Shown here: positions 1 through 11,141 of the stretch, piece by piece | How positions within the stretch are numbered: the stretch's first letter is position 1 | How the letters are laid out: each line of letters begins with the position of its first letter | Origin: Ipomoea triloba | Taxonomy: Eukaryota > Streptophyta > Magnoliopsida > Solanales > Convolvulaceae | DNA length: 64,000 nt | Assembly: GCF_003576645.1 (NCBI RefSeq) | Contig: NC_044918.1 | Coordinates: forward strand, 31,931,252-31,995,251 | Direction: 5' to 3' | Program-made: the position numbers and the translations under genes | The notes under the pieces: model-generated | Databases searched by the model: none | The model's input: the letters and a program-made list of their open reading frames with translations, nothing else | Told to the model about the DNA's origin: nothing

Positions 1-2255
1 GTTTGTTCGGATATGCCTAGCTCTTCGTGTGTTACATCTGTGGCTGCTTCTCTTTGTGCTTTGAATGTGCCTACTGCATTTAACTCTGATATTGTGCATT
101 TGTCTACTGTGTTATCCTCTGTTTTACCTGTTTCTGTGTTATCTGCGGATTCGGTAGTGGCTACTGGCTCTTTTTCTATCTCTGTTCCAGTATGCTCTGG
201 CTCTGTTGCCCCCTCTATTTTAGGAAGGTCTAGGCCCGTGCAAGTCGCAATTCCTGATGCTCCTACGTTCAATATACGTGATATTTCATTATATGTTGAC
301 TTGCCTGCTGCTTTCGGTGTCTCAAAATCTGATGATTCTGTTCCGGTCATTGTTACTACATGCCCTTTATCTGTGTCTGAGTCAGTCACTGTTCTAGCTT
401 CATCTGGTCCAGTTCCGTTATCTGCCACCACTACCGAATTACTATCTGATTTAATATCAAAATTGCCTGTACCTTGGTCTGCTATGCCTGTGTCTGTGCC
501 TCTTATACAGGTCCCTCTTGAACAATCAACTCAAAAAGCCAAAAAGAAAGCTTCTGGAAAAAGGAAACATGGTGATACAAGTGATGTGATCAATGTTGGT
601 GAAAAGAGGAAAGGAAAAAAGGCTATGACCACTCCTACTCCAAGAATGACTCGGTCCAAGACTGCCTCCGGGACTGCTGATGCTGCTGCCTCTATTAGCC
701 CCATTATCAACCCTGTCTCACCGCCCGCAAATATCAAGATTGAGAAGTTCAAACCGATCTTGCGTGATTCATCCCTGATTAGAGAGTGGACTACTCATAG
801 CTCTCGTGGTGTCTTGCTTCAGAAGGAGATTGATGTAGATGACCTTATGCGAAATTGCAATATCATTCCTTTGTTGAAAGATCAAGATCTACTTCAGTGT
901 AGGTCCTTGCTCTTAATGGTTAACTGCAGAATTCTACCCCAATCTATCCAGTGATTCCACATCTCAAGAGTCTACACTGTTTCACAAAGCCTATGTTCGT
1001 GGCAAGTGGTGTGATTTTAGTTCGGAAATCATCAACAAGTTCTATAATCGGGCTGCTCTATCTGAAAGGTGCAATCCAGGCTTAGACACTCTTGCTGCTG
1101 CCTTGACACACAACAAGCTTACTGCCTGGCCTAAGGGGAATTTATCTACTCAACAGCTGACTGCCGTGTACTCTGTTCTTTTTCGACTAGCAAATAGCAA
1201 CTAGCTTCCTACGGTTTCCACGAGTACGGTTTCGACAAAGATGACTCTCTTGCAATACAAAGTTCGTCACATGGTCAAGTTTGATCTTGATGATTTAATC
1301 TACAGTCACATCATGGATTTTGTTCTTAAAAAGAAGGAGACAAAAGTTCATATTCCCTTTTCGAATCTGATTTTTGGGTTGCTCAAAGCTCAAGGGTTTA
1401 CTCCTTACAAGAATGAGCCGTTGTTGGAAATTCCAAGCCAATACATTGTTGATTCACGGCTATGTTTGAAAAATCATCATGATGATCGTCCACAGCTTGG
1501 AACAGTTCCGGTTCCAGTCCTCAGTCTAGTCCGTGCTGCTGTGCATTCTTGCTCATCCTTTGTTCCTCTATCCAGGGCTACTTCAGTGCTTGACACAGTT
1601 GCCATTCCTATGCTTCATGCTCGTGTTCAAGCTTCCCAATCCACACTTATGTACATTAAGAATGCTATTGCATCTCTTCAGACTGCTGCTGATCTTGAAA
1701 AGTCTCATCTTGCTGACATGCGTGAACTCACCAGGTTGGAGCTACTTTAAGCCTCACGTCAAGCTGCTCAAGACCAAGGTCCTGCTCAATAAGTGTCGGG
1801 CTCGGGTGATGATGAAGACGAATTTGATTCTGATTAGGTGGTCACCCTTTGTCAATTCTTTGACAAAAAGGGGGCGTGAATAAGTTGAGGGGGATAAAAT
1901 CCACTGTTTTTGCGGCTGTTCGATGGATAATTTTGCTACTGTTCTATGGATATTTTTATGTGTTTTTTGATGAAATGGTGGTTGGATGTTAATGGATATA
2001 ATTTACTGTTGAATGGTTGAATGATTGGATGATGGTACATTATGATGATGAATGAGTATTCTCTATATTTTTTTATGGCTGGTTAAGTACGTTTTTGGAT
2101 GAAGTGTCATGATCCATCTCTTGGGCTATCTTTCGTTGGTATTTTCTCTTCTCTACTTTGTGCTATGTATTTATCCTTTTGGTAGTCATACTTGTTACCA
2201 AACTAACTTATGACATGCTAAATAAATTGATTTATGTTTAATTTCTTAAAAATGC
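1..2255 (+). repeat. Redundant copy of 3832-6086 (SIRE-like envelope-like region)
   Basis: Everything from base 1 to the n at 2256 matches 3832-6086 at a constant offset of 3831, with no indel in the stretches I compared. It holds the envelope-like reading frames (13-954 and 1241-1750 here) and the non-coding 3' region of a SIRE-like copia element. It stops at the n, and unrelated gag sequence follows. An unmerged contig overlap explains this better than a biological tandem repeat, because the right edge is an assembly gap and not an LTR or target-site boundary. Confidence 0.85.
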
Positions 2256-2256
2256 N
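2256..2256. other. Single-n contig junction
   Basis: One undetermined base joins the end of the redundant envelope-like copy to the middle of a copia gag frame. Five other single-n joins in the window behave the same way, with sequence to the right restarting inside sequence already seen. I infer a scaffold join between overlapping contigs. Confidence 0.8.
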
Positions 2257-2261
2257 AGTCC

Positions 2262-3628
2262 ATGACGGCCCTAACCTGGAGCGATGATGAACCTGAATTA
2301 GAAACTGCTGGGTCAGACTCTAACGAAATTTCTGGAAATTTTGTGGCCTTTACCGCAATAGCTGACGTTGATCCTGACGCAGAAGAGCTCGCTGGTTCAG
2401 ACAGTGGAGAATATAATTCAGCTGAAGATCGCGAGTTACCTCCTATGTTTTATGAATTAGAATACAAAAAATTGTACTCCAGATGGGAGGTTTTACTTAA
2501 AGTTCATCGTTCTTTGTCTAGTCAAATTTGTGTATTAGAAGATGCAAGAAAAGTGTACAAAAATCAAGCTTCTGAAAAAGAAATCCTACTAAAGGCTAGT
2601 CTTGAACGTGAGGAAAAGCTACAACAGGAGCTGGACACGCTCAAACGGCGAATCAAGATGATGGACACCACATCTACACTTGATGAAATACTTGATTCAG
2701 GAAGACAAACTTCTACCAAATTTGGGTTTGGCTTCACCGGTGGGAAGAACAAAGATACTGTTTTTGTTAAAGGTTTTGAACCAGTTCATAACACGCCAGA
2801 ATCAAACCCAGCTCAACAATGCCATATTACAGCATCTGAACCAGTGCATGACATGCCTGAATCTAGCTCAGCTCCGCAACGTCGTGTTACTGAATCTGCA
2901 TCATATCGTGTCTTTGCAAAATCTAGATCAACTAGACGAGGCTATGGTAATGTAATGTATCCAAACATTTATCGCATGAGATATAACCCTATATGTCATT
3001 ATTGCAGGATGCGCGGGCACACCAGACTGGAATGCTACTATTTCTACAAGGATCAAAAGGCTACAAAATACACCAAAAAATTTATTACTCCCTTTACCAA
3101 ACGAATCTGGATCAAGAAAACTGACTTTGTTAGTCATGTTTCGTTTCATACCAAAAGTACAGGACGAGAAGGAAAATGGTACTTCGACAGCGGTTGTTCA
3201 CGTCATATGACAGGGAACTCAAAATATCTGACGGATGTTAAGGAAAGTCAAGGAGAAGTTACATTCGGCGATGGAGTAAAGGGTAAAATCAAAGGCGTTG
3301 GCACACTAAATGTAGCTGGCTTACCGAAACTGAAACGTGTACTTCTGGTAAATAGGTTGCACGCAAATCTTATAAGCATCAGCCAACTTTGTGATCAGAA
3401 CTGGAATGTGTCCTTCACGAAAGATCTATGCAGCGTCCTGAACGATCAACAACAATGTGTTATGGAAGGTAAGCGTTCATCTGACAACTGCTATATACTA
3501 ACTAATGATACTCTTTGTTGCAGGACAAGTATAAATGAATCAGAATTGTGGCATCAAAAGATGGGCCATCTGAACTACAGATCTTTGGATCACCTAATGA
3601 AAACTCAAGGAGTCTCGGAATCTAATAA
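2262..3628 (+). CDS. SIRE-like Ty1/copia gag-protease fragment, truncated before integrase
   Basis: This is the C-terminal part of a copia Gag followed by the start of Pol. The frame runs 2262-3668, but only residues to about 455 look like retrotransposon protein. Seen in order: an acidic segment, a coiled-coil-rich stretch (about residues 75-135), a CCHC zinc knuckle (CHYCRMRGHTRLEC, about 245-258), the aspartic protease motif FDSGCSRHMTG (about 309-319) and the GAG-pre-integrase motif LWHQKMGHLNYRSLDHL (about 428-444). The N-terminus is cut off by the n at 2256. At about 3625 the frame passes into the envelope-like segment, so integrase, reverse transcriptase and RNase H are absent. In intact SIRE elements these three would lie between this frame and the envelope-like ORF. 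Either an internal deletion or a misjoin could explain this; no n marks the spot. Confidence 0.85.
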
Positions 3629-3630
3629 CA

Positions 3631-5581
3631 TTGGCTCGGGGTATTGGTGCTGCGCCATGGCCGATTGAAGAAAGTGACGAGGAAGTCGATGAGGCAGAGC
3701 TTCAGGCAACGTTAGAGGCTTCGAAAAAATCTGAAAATGTGGTATCATTCTCTGTTTCCTCTAGTATTGGCACTGTCTCGTTGCCTATTTCAGTTTCACA
3801 ATCTTTTGTTTCTTCCTTGCCTTTTGCTGTAGTTTGTTCGGATATGCCTAGCTCTTCGTGTGTTACATCTGTGGCTGCTTCTCTTTGTGCTTTGAATGTG
3901 CCTACTGCATTTAACTCTGATATTGTGCATTTGTCTACTGTGTTATCCTCTGTTTTACCTGTTTCTGTGTTATCTGCGGATTCGGTAGTGGCTACTGGCT
4001 CTTTTTCTATCTCTGTTCCAGTATGCTCTGGCTCTGTTGCCCCCTCTATTTTAGGAAGGTCTAGGCCCGTGCAAGTCGCAATTCCTGATGCTCCTACGTT
4101 CAATATACGTGATATTTCATTATATGTTGACTTGCCTGCTGCTTTCGGTGTCTCAAAATCTGATGATTCTGTTCCGGTCATTGTTACTACATGCCCTTTA
4201 TCTGTGTCTGAGTCAGTCACTGTTCTAGCTTCATCTGGTCCAGTTCCGTTATCTGCCACCACTACCGAATTACTATCTGATTTAATATCAAAATTGCCTG
4301 TACCTTGGTCTGCTATGCCTGTGTCTGTGCCTCTTATACAGGTCCCTCTTGAACAATCAACTCAAAAAGCCAAAAAGAAAGCTTCTGGAAAAAGGAAACA
4401 TGGTGATACAAGTGATGTGATCAATGTTGGTGAAAAGAGGAAAGGAAAAAAGGCTATGACCACTCCTACTCCAAGAATGACTCGGTCCAAGACTGCCTCC
4501 GGGACTGCTGATGCTGCTGCCTCTATTAGCCCCATTATCAACCCTGTCTCACCGCCCGCAAATATCAAGATTGAGAAGTTCAAACCGATCTTGCGTGATT
4601 CATCCCTGATTAGAGAGTGGACTACTCATAGCTCTCGTGGTGTCTTGCTTCAGAAGGAGATTGATGTAGATGACCTTATGCGAAATTGCAATATCATTCC
4701 TTTGTTGAAAGATCAAGATCTACTTCAGTGTAGGTCCTTGCTCTTAATGGTTAACTGCAGAATTCTACCCCAATCTATCCAGTGATTCCACATCTCAAGA
4801 GTCTACACTGTTTCACAAAGCCTATGTTCGTGGCAAGTGGTGTGATTTTAGTTCGGAAATCATCAACAAGTTCTATAATCGGGCTGCTCTATCTGAAAGG
4901 TGCAATCCAGGCTTAGACACTCTTGCTGCTGCCTTGACACACAACAAGCTTACTGCCTGGCCTAAGGGGAATTTATCTACTCAACAGCTGACTGCCGTGT
5001 ACTCTGTTCTTTTTCGACTAGCAAATAGCAACTAGCTTCCTACGGTTTCCACGAGTACGGTTTCGACAAAGATGACTCTCTTGCAATACAAAGTTCGTCA
5101 CATGGTCAAGTTTGATCTTGATGATTTAATCTACAGTCACATCATGGATTTTGTTCTTAAAAAGAAGGAGACAAAAGTTCATATTCCCTTTTCGAATCTG
5201 ATTTTTGGGTTGCTCAAAGCTCAAGGGTTTACTCCTTACAAGAATGAGCCGTTGTTGGAAATTCCAAGCCAATACATTGTTGATTCACGGCTATGTTTGA
5301 AAAATCATCATGATGATCGTCCACAGCTTGGAACAGTTCCGGTTCCAGTCCTCAGTCTAGTCCGTGCTGCTGTGCATTCTTGCTCATCCTTTGTTCCTCT
5401 ATCCAGGGCTACTTCAGTGCTTGACACAGTTGCCATTCCTATGCTTCATGCTCGTGTTCAAGCTTCCCAATCCACACTTATGTACATTAAGAATGCTATT
5501 GCATCTCTTCAGACTGCTGCTGATCTTGAAAAGTCTCATCTTGCTGACATGCGTGAACTCACCAGGTTGGAGCTACTTTAA
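3631..5581 (+). pseudogene. SIRE-type envelope-like ORF, frameshifted
   Basis: Two open segments (3631-4785 and 5072-5581) form one decayed gene. The first, 384 codons, begins with an acidic stretch, continues as a long Ser/Val/Pro-rich region and has a Lys-rich basic patch near residues 240-275. After 4785 the reading continues in another frame (RGKWCDFSSEIINKFYN), is interrupted by a TAG near 5032, and resumes in the 169-codon segment. That downstream part resembles the plant 'putative transposon protein' domain found in SIRE envelope-like and Athila ORFs; this comparison is from family memory. The position between pol remnants and the PPT/3' LTR fits the envelope-like ORF of SIRE elements. 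I see no convincing signal peptide or membrane segment, so 'envelope' is a positional name only. A second copy lies at 13-1750. Confidence 0.6.
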
Positions 5582-6124
5582 GCCTCACGTCAAGCTGCTC
5601 AAGACCAAGGTCCTGCTCAATAAGTGTCGGGCTCGGGTGATGATGAAGACGAATTTGATTCTGATTAGGTGGTCACCCTTTGTCAATTCTTTGACAAAAA
5701 GGGGGCGTGAATAAGTTGAGGGGGATAAAATCCACTGTTTTTGCGGCTGTTCGATGGATAATTTTGCTACTGTTCTATGGATATTTTTATGTGTTTTTTG
5801 ATGAAATGGTGGTTGGATGTTAATGGATATAATTTACTGTTGAATGGTTGAATGATTGGATGATGGTACATTATGATGATGAATGAGTATTCTCTATATT
5901 TTTTTATGGCTGGTTAAGTACGTTTTTGGATGAAGTGTCATGATCCATCTCTTGGGCTATCTTTCGTTGGTATTTTCTCTTCTCTACTTTGTGCTATGTA
6001 TTTATCCTTTTGGTAGTCATACTTGTTACCAAACTAACTTATGACATGCTAAATAAATTGATTTATGTTTAATTTCTTAAAAATGCCTAGTTTGTTTGAA
6101 GGTGATTTTTGTCAAATAATTGCC
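5582..6124 (+). other. Non-coding 3' region of the SIRE-like element
   Basis: About 540 bases between the last envelope-like codon and the polypurine tract. The sequence is T-rich and contains no supported reading frame. A similar spacer precedes the PPT in this retrotransposon group. It is repeated at 9780-10356, where two short indels occur within the first 60 bases after the 25-n gap. Confidence 0.7.
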
Positions 6125-6136
6125 AAAGGGGGAGAT
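6125..6136 (+). other. Polypurine tract of the SIRE-like element
   Basis: The tract AAAGGGGGAGAT lies directly before the LTR start TGTAAGTG. It is the plus-strand priming site of reverse transcription and fixes the 3' LTR boundary at 6137. The duplicate lies at 10357-10368. Confidence 0.85.
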
Positions 6137-6909
6137 TGTAAGTGTACAAATGATACACGGTCCTTTGTTATTGGCTATATTATTTGTCAAAAATACACTT
6201 AGCCTATATTTATTTTTTATTTGTTTTTTGGACCATCCGTCAGTCTGTCCGCCAGTGCTGAAAGTGAAGCTGTGTCAGCGGATACTGTCTCAGAAAGCAA
6301 GCTCTCAACAAGGAATTAGTCCACCTAATTAATTTGTGTGGCTAACATATTTTTAAGGAGTGTGGCTCTCATTTAATCAAGGTGGTTTTCAGATCTATAT
6401 TTGTGAGGGTTGTTAAAGGATGTTATGCTATAAATAGAAAGGCACTTGAAGCTCTAATATTCATCTCTTTACACAATATTTGTTCAGAGCTTCACACGTA
6501 ATTTTCAAGAGGATTTATTTGAAGAATTAATGTTGTTTTGCTACTGTCTTTGAGACTGTCGTTGATGTTGAGTCGTGATGAAAAATTGAAGAATTCTTGG
6601 CTTGCAGTTTTGTCAATTCAAGAGTAGATGTTGAACGTTGTGTGTTGGTTATGAACCATTGTACGTTTGGGATATATTCCAACTATTGTAAACCTTGGTG
6701 CATCTAGTGGACTGGGCAAAAGCTGAGAAGCCCCGCAGACGTAGGAGTTTTAGCTCCGAACTGCGTGATCATTTCCTGTGTCCGGGTTTATTTTATTTAC
6801 TTGTGTTGTTTTTATTTAGTATTATCTAATATGGACTAATAACTATAAAAACGTTAAATAATCCCTGAACCTGTAAAGTCTTGCATTCAAGATCAACGAA
6901 GTTATTTCA
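6137..6909 (+). mobile_element. SIRE-like 3' LTR
   Basis: The LTR starts TGTAAG immediately after the polypurine tract and contains a TATA box about 290 bases in. Its right end is placed at 6909 (TTTCA) because the next base begins recognisable hAT transposase coding on the other strand; 6885 and 6895 are alternative CA ends. The 5' LTR and its target-site duplicate lie outside the window, so the boundary cannot be proven here. The insertion removes the C-terminal dimerisation part of the hAT transposase from this window. Confidence 0.7.
6429..6436 (+). promoter_or_regulatory. TATA box of SIRE-like LTR
   Basis: TATAAATA within GCTATAAATAGAAAGGC, in the first half of the LTR, where the U3 promoter of a copia LTR is expected. 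The transcription start would be about 30 bases downstream. The duplicate is at 10661-10668. Confidence 0.6.
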
Positions 6910-8657
6910 CCTTGGAAATGTTTTCCCTAGCTTCCTCATTAGAATAATGTCTAGGAAAACAAAATTCAAGTGGAAGCATTTTTTTTGTTAGATCAAAAAC
7001 AGCACCTACTGCCATCAACAAATTGCACTCACCCCAATATTTATCAAAAATTTTCTTCATTCTCCCAACCAAATCCACAATAAAAGAATTTTCATCATTT
7101 ACATGGCTATCCAATGCTGATTTGATTTTCGGAACTTCTTGAAGAAACAAATTTGAAGTAGGGTACTCACAACCTGAAACAAATTTGAAGTTTAACACTC
7201 ACAAGTCACAACCTAAAGACTAAAACAAAGTTGAAGAAACAAGTTACAACTTACAAGAATCAAACCTGATATAATGTAAGTAGCTGTCCAAAAAGCCTCT
7301 AAAATGGAGCAAACCTTAGTGACTTTATTTCAATCATCTTCTAATGGACAACTGTCAAAGAATGGATCCCGATCTTTTAGCATCTTAAAGGCTTCTTTGA
7401 ACTTAAGTGCACAACTTAGCATCTCAAATGTGGAGTTCCATCTTGTTTTACAATCAGGAATCAATTTCCTATCTTTCAATTGCAATTGTTGCACACAGTC
7501 TGCAAATTGTATACGCCTAGCCTCTAATCGGTTCACATACTCCACACTATCCCGAACATCACTAATGACATGCCTAATCTCCTCTAATCCATCTTGAACA
7601 CACAAGTTCAAAATGTGTGCACAACAATGAACATGAAATAAACGCCCCCCACATACCAAACTTCTTGATCTTTGAAGTTTATCCTTCATGTACCGAATTG
7701 CAGAATCATTACGGGTAGCATTGTCAACTGTAATCGTAAAAACATTCCTTTCAATTCCCCACTCTTTCATGCACTTAAATATAGCATCTGATATCTGAAG
7801 ACCTCCCCACGGTGGTGGAATGTTGATGAAGCTCAAAACTCTCTTCTGCAATTTCCAACTAGAATCAATCCAGTGCCCAGTGACAACCATGTACTCAATG
7901 TTTTGATTTTTTGATTTCTAACAATCCGTTGTCAAACTTGCTTTACTAACGGATTCAAGATTGTTCTTCAACTTTTTCTTTTCAATCTCATAGACCTTCA
8001 AACAATCTGATTTGATTGTGCTTCTACTAATCCGTTTCCACTCTGGCATTATACGTTTCATCAAGACGTTAAATCCTACTTCTTCCACAAGGGTAAATGG
8101 ATGCTCGTGCATCATGATCCAATTGGCAATAGACTCTCTCACTACTTCCATGTCAACCCTTCCATGATGTAATGGAGGAATAGAAGATGAAACTCCATCA
8201 CTGGACAAAAAGTTTAACTTTGTTTGATTATCAACCACCTGCAAAAACAATACAATTACTATAAATTTATTTTCATCTAGCTAACATTTCAGGTTTTAAG
8301 GTAAGGAAAATTAAGTATTTACCTGCACATTTTTCTTCCTTATAGCACATTTGTTTTGATGCCTCTTGTAGCTCGTTGTCGTTCCCGTTTTATTAAATGC
8401 AAACCGATGATGACAATGAATACATTCTACCTTTTGTATTCCAGCTACATTCACCACTTGAAAATCAACCCACACACCTGAAGTTTTTTACCTTTTGCTT
8501 GTTTGAAACTCTTGTTGGGTTTATGTTTCTTCGTTTAGTGGTGTGTCATGACCATCTAAATGTAAGCCTACCCTTTCAACTCTTTCAGCTTGTTCATTAA
8601 CTTCCTTAATAGTTTCATTGCTTTCACCAACAACACTATTTAAAGTATGTGGATTTT
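6910..8657 (-). pseudogene. hAT transposase pseudogene, first (redundant) copy
   Basis: Identical in layout to 11142-12889 at a constant offset of 4232, and described fully there. Coding pieces here are 8657-8323 (BED zinc finger exon), 8238-7266 and 7173-6910, all on the minus strand. The 25-n gap at 9755 separates the two copies, and I take this one to be an unmerged contig overlap and not a second gene. Confidence 0.75.
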
Positions 8658-9754
8658 TGTAACCCCTCACCTATTCCAGTAAGATTAAGATTCGAAAAAA
8701 TATTTCTTTAGGCTATGACATACATGAGATGATCTCCCGATACTTCAAAAGAATTATTATAAGTGAGAATAGTTGTTAATAAGCTGCGAACCTACGTACC
8801 GGTCGTGAACCGTAAGAATTTTAGGAACTGGTGTTCGGACGCGATTGTCCTAGGAAATGGATTTTTAGACACCATACTAGTATTCTTGAATTTCCTATTT
8901 AATTAAATTAGCCCATAGCAGTGAAAATTTATTTTGATCGTACATCACTAAATTTCGCGGTGCACCGAACCTAGCCCAATTTTAAGTTTCAGTCTGGGAT
9001 AAATTTTTGGTTTCGAAAATTATTTGATTTAAATTATTTTCTACCGAGAATTCATCTATTTTAATCCCGATCAGTCTAGCTAAGATATTTTTCCAAGATC
9101 AAACCATAGGAAAGTGACACTTGTCACAAATTGTTACCACATATTGGGTGAAGACTAGTCAACCAAGTGGAGTAAATATTATAAGGCAATTTGTTTCCCA
9201 TTTCCCTTTGTTATTGCCGAAATAGAGAGAGAGAGTGAGAGTAGAGTGTGATCTTCATCATCTTCATCAAGCTTCAAGACTCCATAGCTAGCAAGTTCTT
9301 CATAGATCTCCAAATATTCGGTAAAACTTCAATTTTATTCGGTAAATAGCTTTATTTTCCCTCCTAGAACATGAATCTAAGTTAAGATTTCTTAAATTAT
9401 GTGTTATGCTGTTGGTGGAATCTTAGGGTTTTAATTTGAAATTGGGGAAATCAACTCCAAGAGTCTTCTACGAGACTAGTAACCCGGTTGAGGTAAGGAA
9501 TCCCTTTAATTGGTTGAGGTTGTTTGAAACTAGATAATTGATAGCTAGGTTATGAATTGTTGTTGATTTGTGTACATGAAAACCTATGTGATGTGAAGAT
9601 TATGTCTTATTTGTATAGCAAGGATATGATAGGTGTACATATACTATGAAGAAGGGAATTATGTATTTATGTGTATATATATATGTATGTGCTGTGTATG
9701 TATATATATATGTAGGTGTGTGTGTGTGCCGTGTATATATATATATATATATAT
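8658..9754 (+). mobile_element. First 1.1 kb of the Tekay-like 5' LTR (redundant copy)
   Basis: Starts TGTAACCCCTCACC and matches 12890-13986 base for base in the parts compared, ending inside a TA microsatellite where the contig stops. It is the same locus as the 5' LTR at 12890 shown once more. It ends at the n-run, so it carries no LTR end or primer-binding site. Confidence 0.8.
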
Positions 9755-9779
9755 NNNNNNNNNNNNNNNNNNNNNNNNN
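9755..9779. other. 25-n assembly gap
   Basis: A run of 25 undetermined bases. To the left the sequence dies in (TA)n of the LTR; to the right it restarts inside the SIRE-like 3' region already seen at 5550. The round length and the restart show a scaffold gap across which the two flanks overlap by about 4.2 kb. Confidence 0.9.
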
Positions 9780-11141
9780 TGCGTGAACTCACCAGCTATT
9801 TAGCCAGGTTGGAGCTACTTTAAGGTCAAGCTGCTCAAGACCAAGGTCCTGCTCAAGAGTGTCGGGCTCGGTGATGATGAAGACGAATTTGATTCTGATT
9901 AGGTGGTCACCCTTTGTCAATTCTTTGACAAAAAGGGGCGTGAATAAGTTGAGGGGGATAAAATCCACTGTTTTTGCGGCTGTTCGATGGATAATTTTGC
10001 TACTGTTCTATGGATATTTTTATGTGTTTTTTGATGAAATGGTGGTTGGATGTTAATGGATATAATTTACTGTTGAATGGTTGAATGATTGGATGATGGT
10101 ACATTATGATGATGAATGAGTATTCTCTATATTTTTTTATGGCTGGTTAAGTACGTTTTTGGATGAAGTGTCATGATCCATCTCTTGGGCTATCTTTCGT
10201 TGGTATTTTCTCTTCTCTACTTTGTGCTATGTATTTATCCTTTTGGTAGTCATACTTGTTACCAAACTAACTTATGACATGCTAAATAAATTGATTTATG
10301 TTTAATTTCTTAAAATGCCTAGTTTGTTTGAAGGTGATTTTTGTCAAATAATTGCCAAAGGGGGAGATTGTAAGTGTACAAATGATACACGGTCCTTTGT
10401 TATTGGCTATATTATTTGTCAAAAATACACTTAGCCTATATTTATTTTTTATTTGTTTTTTGGACCATCCGTCAGTCTGTCCGCCAGTGCTGAAAGTGAA
10501 GCTGTGTCAGCGGATACTGTCTCAGAAAGCAAGCTCTCAACAAGGAATTAGTCCACCTAATTAATTTGTGTGGCTAACATATTTTTAAGGAGTGTGGCTC
10601 TCATTTAATCAAGGTGGTTTTCAGATCTATATTTGTGAGGGTTGTTAAAGGATGTTATGCTATAAATAGAAAGGCACTTGAAGCTCTAATATTCATCTCT
10701 TTACACAATATTTGTTCAGAGCTTCACACGTAATTTTCAAGAGGATTTATTTGAAGAATTAATGTTGTTTTGCTACTGTCTTTGAGACTGTCGTTGATGT
10801 TGAGTCGTGATGAAAAATTGAAGAATTCTTGGCTTGCAGTTTTGTCAATTCAAGAGTAGATGTTGAACGTTGTGTGTTGGTTATGAACCATTGTACGTTT
10901 GGGATATATTCCAACTATTGTAAACCTTGGTGCATCTAGTGGACTGGGCAAAAGCTGAGAAGCCCCGCAGACGTAGGAGTTTTAGCTCCGAACTGCGTGA
11001 TCATTTCCTGTGTCCGGGTTTATTTTATTTACTTGTGTTGTTTTTATTTAGTATTATCTAATATGGACTAATAACTATAAAAACGTTAAATAATCCCTGA
11101 ACCTGTAAAGTCTTGCATTCAAGATCAACGAAGTTATTTCA
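9780..11141 (+). mobile_element. SIRE-like 3' end and 3' LTR, second copy
   Basis: Repeats 5550-6909. The polypurine tract is at 10357-10368 and the LTR runs 10369-11141. Only the first ~60 bases differ: a 12-base insertion after ACCAG and a short deletion near 9824. Such differences right at a contig end are more likely assembly error than divergence. The LTR again abuts the hAT transposase exon on its right. Confidence 0.75.

Noticed and set aside
3631..5581. Functional viral-type envelope protein
   Set aside because: No signal peptide, membrane span or cleavage motif is evident and the frame is broken; the name is by position in the SIRE group only.
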